Source: an uncultured Prevotella sp. (GTDB taxonomy: Bacteria > Bacteroidota > Bacteroidia > Bacteroidales > Bacteroidaceae). Taken from it: a stretch of DNA of 20,120 bases. The notes under the pieces were generated by a model, which worked only from the letters and a program-made list of their open reading frames with translations, was not told the origin of the DNA and made no database searches. Positions 7,827 to 13,820 of this stretch are shown piece by piece. Where the stretch lies: NCBI GenBank assembly GCA_900318855.1, contig ONMG01000025.1:1-20120 (forward strand), given 5' to 3'. The stretch's first letter is position 1; each line of letters starts with the position of its first letter. The translations under genes were made by a program, and so were the position numbers.

Positions 7827-8141
7827 ATGGACAACTTCAACGCTCAAGGGCCGAATCATTATGAAGGCACCGTGCCTCCTCGGCCCGACAACTATCTCGT
7901 ATGGGCCATTCTTGCGACAGTGTTCTGCTGCCTTCCCTTCGGCATCGTGGCCATCGTCTATGCCAGCAAGGTGAACACCCTCTACGACGCACGTGAATAC
8001 GAAGCAGCCATGAGGGCCTCCAATGATGCCAAGAAATGGTGCATCATCAGCGTGATTCCGGTTATTGCCATTTCGTTGTTCTATCTCGCCGTTCTCGCTA
8101 TAGCAGCTATATTCGGATGCATGGCATCAGTAGGATGCTGA
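7827..8141 (+). CDS. CD225/dispanin family membrane protein (copy 2)
   Basis: A 104-residue paralogue of the preceding gene with the same order: a PPRPDNYLVWAILA helix, the CCLPFGIVAIVYASKVNTLYDA loop, NDAKKW, then a second helix (about 71-97). The DNA around the CCLPFGIVAI region is almost identical between the copies, while the N-termini and last helices differ. This points to a tandem duplication with diverged ends. The final bases overlap the start of the next gene (ATGCTGA), indicating translational coupling. No enzymatic motif is present. Confidence 0.88.
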   Translation: MDNFNAQGPNHYEGTVPPRPDNYLVWAILATVFCCLPFGIVAIVYASKVNTLYDAREYEAAMRASNDAKKWCIISVIPVIAISLFYLAVLAIAAIFGCMASVGC

Positions 8142-8527
8142 CAACCGGCCAACGCGACTGGGTAGCGCGCATTGCCATCATCACGGGCCTCGTGGCCGTG
8201 GTGGTGGTTTACCGTATGCTCTCACCCTATGCATGGTGGATGCCGCAATGCCCCTTCCGTCTGCTCACGGGGCTGCAATGCCCGGGGTGCGGATTCCAGC
8301 GGGCTATGAGCGCACTGCTGCATGGGCATGTGGTTGAGGCCGTGCACTACAATCTCTATCTCGTCTACTCCCTGCCTTATCTGCTGTTGGTCGTTCTCAA
8401 CCGCTATTTCCTGCCCCACAGCCTTCGCAGCCGCCTAACACCGCGGGTGGAAAACCGATGGGTGGTGGGGTTCTATGTGGTGAGCTTCTTCGCTTGGCTG
8501 GTGGTGCGCAACTTGCTCCACATCTAA
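8135..8527 (+). CDS. DUF2752 family membrane protein
   Basis: A 130-residue protein with three predicted membrane segments (about 12-29, 71-88 and 110-128). It carries the family signature CPFRLLTGLQCPGCGFQRA at about 39-57, with the CPGCG pair C49/C52 plus C39. DUF2752 (PF10825) has no established function; the cysteine motif might bind metal or act in redox chemistry, which is inference. The start is placed at 8135, where the ATG overlaps the stop of the dispanin gene by seven bases. Another in-frame ATG at 8117 is possible. The partnership with dispanins suggests a shared membrane role. Confidence 0.85.
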   Translation: MLTTGQRDWVARIAIITGLVAVVVVYRMLSPYAWWMPQCPFRLLTGLQCPGCGFQRAMSALLHGHVVEAVHYNLYLVYSLPYLLLVVLNRYFLPHSLRSRLTPRVENRWVVGFYVVSFFAWLVVRNLLHI

Positions 8528-8604
8528 GCGTTAGCATCGCACTTTACAGAAACTATGAGCGGCAGCCGAAGAAGCTTTTCTCCCGACTGCCGCCAGACTA
8601 TTAT

Positions 8605-8623
8605 CAAAGGCGCGAAACCTTTG
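8605..8623. terminator. Short hairpin between convergent DUF2752 and ABM genes
   Basis: CAAAGG (8605-8610) and CCTTTG (8618-8623) enclose a 7-base loop; on the + strand GAACGTTATTTT follows. A second inverted repeat, GCGGCAG/CTGCCGC (8559-8565 and 8587-8593), lies just before it. Both sit between convergent stop codons, so a bidirectional terminator is plausible. The T-tract is weak. Confidence 0.4.
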
Positions 8624-8628
8624 GAACG

Positions 8629-8919
8629 TTATTTTCCGAACTCAAACTGCTCGCACTTCAGTCCGCTCTCAGTGTAAGCCTCAATGGCCGGAACGAGACG
8701 CGTGAAATGCTCCGATTTGGAGTGCTTGTCAAGCACATCGGCGTTCTGCCAAGTCTCGCAGAACATCATTACCTTAGGATTCGTGCCACTGCAGAATATG
8801 TCGTAGGCTACGTTGCCCTCGTCCTTACGCGAGCTTTCCACCAACTCCTTAGCCAATGCGAGCACCTTGTCGGCATCAGCAGTCTCTTTCAACGTGAAGA
8901 ATGCATTTAATCTGATCAT
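8629..8919 (-). CDS. ABM-domain putative quinol monooxygenase
   Basis: A 96-residue single-domain protein of the antibiotic biosynthesis monooxygenase family (PF03992, YgiN-like dimeric alpha+beta barrel). Matching features are the N-terminal strand MIRLNAFFTLK, the helix with LAKELVESSRKDEGNVAYDIF, the strand KVMMFCETWQN, and the helix with HSKSEHFTRLVPAIEAYTE. Family members act without cofactor on quinols or polyketide-like aromatics, but many are only annotated by fold. The gene is cytoplasmic and monocistronic, with its own promoter at 8978-8986 and a stem-loop at the start of its leader. Confidence 0.85.
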   Translation of the reverse strand: MIRLNAFFTLKETADADKVLALAKELVESSRKDEGNVAYDIFCSGTNPKVMMFCETWQNADVLDKHSKSEHFTRLVPAIEAYTESGLKCEQFEFGK

Positions 8920-8952
8920 AGTTGTACGGTTTTGTATATATTAGATATGTTA

Positions 8953-8970
8953 ACGGGACAGCAGTCCCGT
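8953..8970 (-). promoter_or_regulatory. Perfect stem-loop at the 5' end of the ABM transcript
   Basis: ACGGGAC (8953-8959) and GTCCCGT (8964-8970) form a perfect 7-bp inverted repeat around AGCA. On the - strand it begins about eight bases past the -7 motif, so the hairpin would form at or near the very 5' end of the mRNA. It could stabilise the mRNA or be a repressor operator. Confidence 0.5.
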
Positions 8971-8977
8971 ATCACGT

Positions 8978-8986
8978 GCAAATATA
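8978..8986 (-). promoter_or_regulatory. Promoter -7 element of the ABM gene
   Basis: Read on the - strand, 8986 to 8978 is TATATTTGC. A T6 tract on that strand (9027-9022) ends 36 bases upstream, the same spacing as at other promoters here. No clear -33 motif was seen. Confidence 0.65.
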
Positions 8987-9197
8987 AGGAATCTTCGTGA
9001 GAAAGAGGAAAGGAGGCTATTAAAAAATCATTATCCTGCATAAAAAGCCTTATCTCTGCACTCGAAAGCCAAGCTGGTATAGGCTGCGTAGAAGCTCTTC
9101 CTCATGGAAGTGCATAGTCCTTAGACCACCAGTCTAAACTAACACCCTACTCGGCAAGGAAAAGGCTAAAGAATAGGACAATTATTTCTCATTTTCT
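8987..9197. other. Intergenic stretch between divergent ABM and sigma genes
   Basis: No gene was found here. Small inverted repeats are present, TTAGAC/GTCTAA at 9121-9137 and CTTCC/GGAAG near 9099-9112, but there is no convincing RNA gene. The base composition turns AT-rich from here. Confidence 0.4.
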
Positions 9198-9229
9198 TTT
9201 GGTCGGTTGGTAAAAAAGAGATAACTTTA
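9198..9229 (+). promoter_or_regulatory. Putative promoter of the ECF sigma gene
   Basis: TTTG (9198-9201), a 20-base spacer and TAACTTTA (9222-9229) differ from the consensus only in the last base. The predicted start near 9236 would leave a leader carrying a 16-codon ORF before the sigma gene. Confidence 0.5.
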
Positions 9230-9242
9230 CCATGAATTTATA

Positions 9243-9293
9243 ATGATTGCCTTCACGTGGAAAGCAGACAATAAATATCGGAGGGCTGAATGA
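9243..9293 (+). CDS. Candidate 16-codon leader ORF coupled to the sigma gene
   Basis: The ATG at 9243 encodes MIAFTWKADNKYRRAE, and its TGA (9291-9293) overlaps the sigma-factor ATG (9290-9292) as ATGA. Such an overlap allows translational coupling. The peptide resembles no known attenuator; it may be chance. Confidence 0.25.
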   Translation: MIAFTWKADNKYRRAE

Positions 9294-9877
9294 CGGAACA
9301 GAGTGCGTTGACAGTGAAGCTTGTTGAAGAGGTGAGAGAGGGGAGAGAGCATAGCTTTGAATACCTCTATCGCCAATGGGTACAGCGGCTCTATTCCTTT
9401 GTCATTGGCTACGTGAAGTCGGAGTCGATAGCTGATGATATTGTGCAGGAAACCTTTGTCAGAATCTGGGATAACAGAGAGGCCTTGGATTCTGGAAAGT
9501 CTTTCAAGGCTTATCTTTTTACTATATCTTATCATATGATAATCAAGGAACTGAGACGGCAAGTTCGTAATCCGCTGATGATGGATTTCGTAGCTTATGA
9601 GGACGAGATGCGTACGAAGTCCACCGAGGGAGAAAAGCTTCTCGACTACGATCTCTTCGTAGAGGCTTTAGCTAAAGCCAAGATGCATCTTACTCCGCGA
9701 CAACGGCAGATTTTTGAGCTGAATAAGGAACTCGATATTCCTGTAGCTGAAATAGCGGAGCGTCTCGGTATAACTCTGCAAGTGGTGCGTAATCAGCTCT
9801 CTGCAGCCATGAGGGTTATGCGCGAAAAACTTCCGCCTTTGGCTTACATGCTCTTTCTGCTGTTGGCCGATTCCTGA
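9290..9877 (+). CDS. ECF-family RNA polymerase sigma-70 factor
   Basis: A 195-residue sigma factor with region 2 at about 24-90 (FEYLYRQWVQRLYSFVIGYV, then ADDIVQETFVRIWDNR, the core-binding and -10 recognition part). Region 4 lies at about 134-180 (LTPRQRQIFELNKELDIPVAEIAERLGITLQVVRNQL, a helix-turn-helix for -35 recognition). Size and layout match the Bacteroidetes ECF factors that pair with FecR-type anti-sigma proteins and SusC transducers carrying an STN domain. A fecR-susC-susD operon is present in this window, but its fecR lies over 8 kb away and points toward this gene rather than following it. The pairing is inferred from proximity and type. GAGGG lies just before the ATG. Confidence 0.92.
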   Translation: MTEQSALTVKLVEEVREGREHSFEYLYRQWVQRLYSFVIGYVKSESIADDIVQETFVRIWDNREALDSGKSFKAYLFTISYHMIIKELRRQVRNPLMMDFVAYEDEMRTKSTEGEKLLDYDLFVEALAKAKMHLTPRQRQIFELNKELDIPVAEIAERLGITLQVVRNQLSAAMRVMREKLPPLAYMLFLLLADS

Positions 9878-9982
9878 TGCATTCAAGCAGCTACCTTCAA
9901 CATTCTCCGGCGTGTACCACTGTAGACGGCGACCCTTGTGACTGGCCGCAAGCAACACAATGTTTTTTGTCAAAATGAAATT

Positions 9983-10034
9983 TACAATGGTCAAACAACT
10001 GTCAGCCATGGCTATCAGTTGTTTGACCATTGTA
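9983..10034. repeat. 52-bp near-perfect palindrome, possible bidirectional terminator
   Basis: TACAATGGTCAAACAACTG (9983-10001) is perfectly complementary to 10016-10034. The centre contains the palindrome AGCCATGGCT (10004-10013) on the same axis, with two mismatched pairs between the two parts. It lies between the convergent sigma and FAD-oxidoreductase genes. A transcript from the - strand would run into a T-rich AAATTTCATTTTG after the stem. It could equally be a recombination site or remnant of a small mobile repeat. The preceding stretch 9878-9982 shows no recognisable gene. Confidence 0.75.
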
Positions 10035-10099
10035 TAGAGCTCCAATTTGCACATAGCTGTTGGGATTATGGCCAATGCCAATGGATACAGAATGGCAGC

Positions 10100-11671
10100 T
10101 TAGTACTTGAACGATTCGAAGAGTTTCATTACGTCGGTTGAACCTACTGACTGCACTTTCCCATGATACTTGTCAATAGCCAGTGTAGCCGCAATGGCGG
10201 AAGTTTGGCCTAACACCATGAATACAGGCTCCATACGGATACTGCCATAGGCGATGTGTGAGGCCGAGAGACAGACGGGTACCAGTAGATTGATGCATTC
10301 GTTTTCCATAGGTGTGATGGCCCGATAGGAGATGTTGTATGGCTTGGAAATACCTATTTCCACATTCCCCTCATTCTTCACCATGCCGTTGATGACATAT
10401 CTTCCACAGTTATGCGAGTCCATGGTGTAAGCTGCCCATCCGATGGAATCGTGTGCGATGGCTTTGCCTTGACAGTATTGCTGTGTCATCACGAGTCTTC
10501 CAACCATCCTACGAGCTTCTCTGACATAGAGTTGTGGTGTGAAATGTCCCCATTTCGCGTATTCGTCTTTAGGGTAGCCCCAACGAAGCATTTCTTTACG
10601 TATTTCCTCAGGCATACGTGGGTCGTGGCCACAGAAATAGAGAAGGCCTAAGGTGTAGTCCTTATGTGCCTTGACGATTTTCTCTCGTTCCGCATACGAA
10701 GCTTCGGGGTAGGTCCAACTGGCACCTATCATGTCAGTAGAGAAGCCGTTTCGGTTGTTGATGTCTGTCTTGCGATTAGGCATCATCGACCAGATAAAAA
10801 TTTTGTTGATGTCGGTGATGTGGCTGTGAGCTATTTCCCTCAGTAACAGTTCGTAGTGTTCCGGGGTATAGTTTTCGGGCAGGGTGATGGGGATTCTGTT
10901 GATGCTGTCGTCGGTGAGAGTGATGCGGAAGTTGTAAGCCTGCACGTGGTTGTCACCCTCTCCCTGTTTTCCTACGGGCTCTTGGAGAATGCCATAGAGG
11001 AGACCACTTTCCTTGTCGTTGGGGATGACGTAAGGGCTGATGCCATCGGGAAACTGATGGCCCTCTAATACTTGTACTCCATTGTAGGTCTCACCATACT
11101 GACTGTTGCTCTCGCGCCCTACAGTGTATGAAACTCCTGCCATTGCCATGAGGTCGCCTTCGTAACTACAGTCAATGAATACTTGGGCCTTTATAAGTAC
11201 AGAAGCAGAAGGATTCTTGAGATTGTACACTCTGACAAAGCGAATGGAACTTTTCTCCTTATTTACTTTTGCAATACCATAGTTTTTGAGAATCGGAATC
11301 TTAGCCTCAGAGATGTAATGATTAAAGACCTCAGATGCTACATGAGGCTCGAACTGAAAAGCGGGACCATTCTTGCCATAGATAGCTCCGACCCTTTTGT
11401 AGAAGTCGAGTGCCATACCCTTTATGATTTCAACTTTTCCTATGTCTGTAAATCCCAGCCCACCGGTGGTCATGCCTCCGATATGACCAGATGGCTCGAC
11501 TACGATGACACTCTTCCCCATTTTTTTCGCTGTGTAAGCAGCTGTGATGCCTCCGGATGTGGCTCCATAAATGCACACGTCAACGTGGTATTCTTTCATG
11601 TTGCGCGTTTTGCAGAAGGAGTGATGCGCACATATTGTTAGAAGAAGTAATAAGATAAGTCTTGTTCTCAT
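10100..11671 (-). CDS. Exported FAD-dependent oxidoreductase (PF12831-like)
   Basis: A 523-residue flavoprotein. The N-terminus MRTRLILLLLLTICAHHSFC looks like a Sec signal and has no twin-arginine motif. The FAD-binding Rossmann motif GATSGG lies at about 36-41 with acidic E59, followed by SGHIGGMTTGGLGFTDIG, typical of the family. FIDCSYEGDLMAMAGVSYTVGRES and the C-terminal LLVPVCLSASHIAYGSIRMEP...GQTSAIAATLA are further family blocks. It is the last gene of the susCD operon, 18 bases after a broken paralogue and with no separate promoter seen. It should act outside the cytoplasm on material bound or imported by SusCD; the substrate is unknown. A Sec-exported enzyme would have to take up FAD after export. 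Confidence 0.85.
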   Translation of the reverse strand: MRTRLILLLLLTICAHHSFCKTRNMKEYHVDVCIYGATSGGITAAYTAKKMGKSVIVVEPSGHIGGMTTGGLGFTDIGKVEIIKGMALDFYKRVGAIYGKNGPAFQFEPHVASEVFNHYISEAKIPILKNYGIAKVNKEKSSIRFVRVYNLKNPSASVLIKAQVFIDCSYEGDLMAMAGVSYTVGRESNSQYGETYNGVQVLEGHQFPDGISPYVIPNDKESGLLYGILQEPVGKQGEGDNHVQAYNFRITLTDDSINRIPITLPENYTPEHYELLLREIAHSHITDINKIFIWSMMPNRKTDINNRNGFSTDMIGASWTYPEASYAEREKIVKAHKDYTLGLLYFCGHDPRMPEEIRKEMLRWGYPKDEYAKWGHFTPQLYVREARRMVGRLVMTQQYCQGKAIAHDSIGWAAYTMDSHNCGRYVINGMVKNEGNVEIGISKPYNISYRAITPMENECINLLVPVCLSASHIAYGSIRMEPVFMVLGQTSAIAATLAIDKYHGKVQSVGSTDVMKLFESFKY

Positions 11672-11689
11672 ACTGTTTACATATTTAAT

Positions 11690-11956
11690 CTAATCGTTTA
11701 CTCTTGTGAACTTCTCTCGCCAAGGACCATGCTTACTTGTTGAACGCTGTTCGGATGATTTCTGGTATGCGCGGATGGTCCAATCCTGTTCGCCGGCCGC
11801 CATGCCTCCTATACGTCTACCGGACTCAATGAGCACCACCCGTTTCCCCCGGTTGTCGGGCAGTGCAGGTAGCTGTTGTACCTGCCGGATAGCCCCATTA
11901 ATGCAAACGTCTGTGCGAGTGCGGGAGCAGCGGATGTCTCCCGCACAAATAGTCAT
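11690..11956 (-). pseudogene. Frameshifted N-terminal remnant of a FAD-dependent oxidoreductase
   Basis: The 88-codon frame reads TDVCING, then an unrelated stretch, then GKRVVLIESGRRIGGM. These are the first strand and the post-Rossmann block of the same family as the downstream gene. In the middle (about 11848-11896), the next reading frame encodes GYPAGTTATCTARQPG, which is the missing GxxAG helix. Two compensating frameshifts therefore destroy the FAD site. The frame ends after 88 codons instead of about 500, with an unplaced tail (HGPWREKFTRVND) that may come from the fusion point of a large deletion. It starts a few bases after the susD stop, so it was once an operon member or arose by duplication of the neighbour. 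Confidence 0.7.
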
Positions 11957-11959
11957 CTG

Positions 11960-13807
11960 TCAATATCCCGTGTTCTGTGTTAATGCGGGATTTACCAATA
12001 TGTCGTTGGCAGGAATCGGCCACAGATAGTTTTTCGGAGCTTCGAATCCCATCTTATAGAATGTGACAATATAACCAGCCTTCTCCATGGATGATAAGTC
12101 AGGGAGTCCATTCTCATCAATTGTGGGGATGCCGCCAATTGGATAGTTGCCTTCGTCCCAATTCTTTAGGAGCGTTGTGAATCCGTCAGGAAGTTTCACA
12201 TTAGATTCGGAACCGGTTTTCCCATTCCAGCTGGCTGAGCCAGACCAAGCCCGGTTGAGATAGTACATCGATTTGTTGTAAGCTTTATCAGCAATCTTCC
12301 AACGAATCAGATCGCGGTAACGCATCCCCTCGAAAGCGAATTCAGAACGACGCTCCATTCTGATGGTCTTTCTCAAATTGGCTTGCGAATCAGCTAAAAC
12401 TCTTGGATATTCTATGCCAGTGCCATTATATGCTCTTTCTCTCACTAGGTTTATGGATTCATCAAGTACTTGTTGGTTGCACTTCCCTAACTCGTTCATA
12501 GCTTCAGCATAGGTAAGCAATATTTCGGCGTAACGCAGATAGGGGAAACAATTATCTGCCGTCTGTCCATAGAGGCCCCAGTCGGCCCAGTCATCTTTAA
12601 CATACTTTCTTAATAACAGTCCGTTGTATGCGGAATGTTGGTTTGCTCCTTTAGAATCCTTTGTAGTGACCATGCTTTTGGATGCTGCCTCATATACCTT
12701 TGTGGAATAGGGACTTGGATTATACTCATAACCCAACGTGATGTAATCAGGGTATTTTTCGGCAAAGGTTCCGTCGGCCTTAGACTTTTCATATTCAGCT
12801 AAGCCAGGGGAGTATTTTGTTTTAAACGGCTGAATAGTATAAGCACAGCGAGGATCGCGGTTTGCAAAAGGATCCTTTGGATTGTAGAGGGACGACTTGT
12901 CTATGGGAAGGCCGTCCGTGCAAGTGTAGGAGCAGAAAAGCTCCAGTGATGGAGAATGGTTGGAAAAGCCACCAATTTGTCGAATGATGTAGTTCTTTAC
13001 ATTAGAGAAGTATTTGCTCACTCCGTATTTCTGATCGTGAAATCCCTTGAAATAGAAAATGAGTTCATTCGACTTGTCGGCTTGAAAGAGCTGTCGGTAA
13101 TTAGGGTGTAAGCTGTAGACTCCTAAATTCATGCAAGCTTTAGCAGCGTCGGCAGCTATCTGATAGTCTCCAGCGCAGAGCGCAAAACGAGCTTTGAATC
13201 CCAAGGCAGCTCCCTGCGTAGGTGTTTGAGTGCCAGAATAGGATTTTGGAAGCATCTCGGCAGCCTTATCAAAACATTCGTAGGCATATTCCATAACTTC
13301 AGCCTTTGGCGAGCGTGTAGCCTTATAGGCATCGTCAAGAGATGTTACTGATTTCATGAGGACACAATCACCAAAGTAAGTGGCTAACTCGCCGTAAGCG
13401 AAGCCGAGCATGAAATAACAGTCACCCTCGTACTGTTTCAATTTCTCTTCGGAGATACCGGAGCCTTTTAGGCTGTTTAAAGACTCCAAGATTTTGAACG
13501 ACCGAGAAATAGCCTTGTATTCAGTGGCCCATCGGCTGGAGCAAGTGGATGACTGTGAGGTTACCGTACCCACTGTGAATTCGTTCGAACCGTCACGGTT
13601 GAGCATGTCGTCCGACCAATCGTCATCGTCAATAGGAAAGAATGAAGGCTGCCATAAGTCATTAATGGACATACTTATTTCAGTCTCATCCCGGAACCAG
13701 TTGTCGCTTGTTCCGGTAGATAAAGGTTGTATGTCAAGATCGGCACAGGAAGCCAATAAAAGGGTAGCTACACCCAAAGCTGTTATTTTGAATTTATAAG
13801 ATTTCAT
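11960..13807 (-). CDS. SusD/RagB-type outer-membrane nutrient-binding lipoprotein
   Basis: A 615-residue lipoprotein. The signal MKSYKFKITALGVATLLLASC has a lipobox LASC with the lipidated cysteine at 21, and CADLD follows. The N-terminal DLDIQPLSTGTSDNWF, the central tetratricopeptide-like helices (FMLGFAYGELATYFGD, ALGFKARFALCAGDYQIAADAAKACM) and the C-terminal LRYAEILLTYAEAMNELG, RRSEFAFEGMRYRDLIRWK and LWPIPANDI are SusD hallmarks. It should form the lid of the SusC transporter on the cell surface and bind the incoming glycan or other nutrient. It follows susC by 13 bases, in the normal order. The ligand cannot be told from sequence. Confidence 0.95.
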   Translation of the reverse strand: MKSYKFKITALGVATLLLASCADLDIQPLSTGTSDNWFRDETEISMSINDLWQPSFFPIDDDDWSDDMLNRDGSNEFTVGTVTSQSSTCSSRWATEYKAISRSFKILESLNSLKGSGISEEKLKQYEGDCYFMLGFAYGELATYFGDCVLMKSVTSLDDAYKATRSPKAEVMEYAYECFDKAAEMLPKSYSGTQTPTQGAALGFKARFALCAGDYQIAADAAKACMNLGVYSLHPNYRQLFQADKSNELIFYFKGFHDQKYGVSKYFSNVKNYIIRQIGGFSNHSPSLELFCSYTCTDGLPIDKSSLYNPKDPFANRDPRCAYTIQPFKTKYSPGLAEYEKSKADGTFAEKYPDYITLGYEYNPSPYSTKVYEAASKSMVTTKDSKGANQHSAYNGLLLRKYVKDDWADWGLYGQTADNCFPYLRYAEILLTYAEAMNELGKCNQQVLDESINLVRERAYNGTGIEYPRVLADSQANLRKTIRMERRSEFAFEGMRYRDLIRWKIADKAYNKSMYYLNRAWSGSASWNGKTGSESNVKLPDGFTTLLKNWDEGNYPIGGIPTIDENGLPDLSSMEKAGYIVTFYKMGFEAPKNYLWPIPANDILVNPALTQNTGY

Positions 13808-13820
13808 AATTGCACGTTAG

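Noticed and set aside
8458..8910. 150-codon + strand frame overlapping the DUF2752 and ABM genes
   Set aside because: It runs antisense through the ABM gene and has no recognisable domain.
9061..9137. Possible small RNA or tRNA-like folds before the sigma gene
   Set aside because: Only short unrelated inverted repeats are visible, with no cloverleaf or terminator.
9668..10081. 137-codon - strand frame covering the sigma-gene end and the palindrome
   Set aside because: About half overlaps the sigma gene antisense and part is the palindrome. The stretch ASHKGRRLQWYTPENVEG looks protein-like, but I could not tie it to any family.
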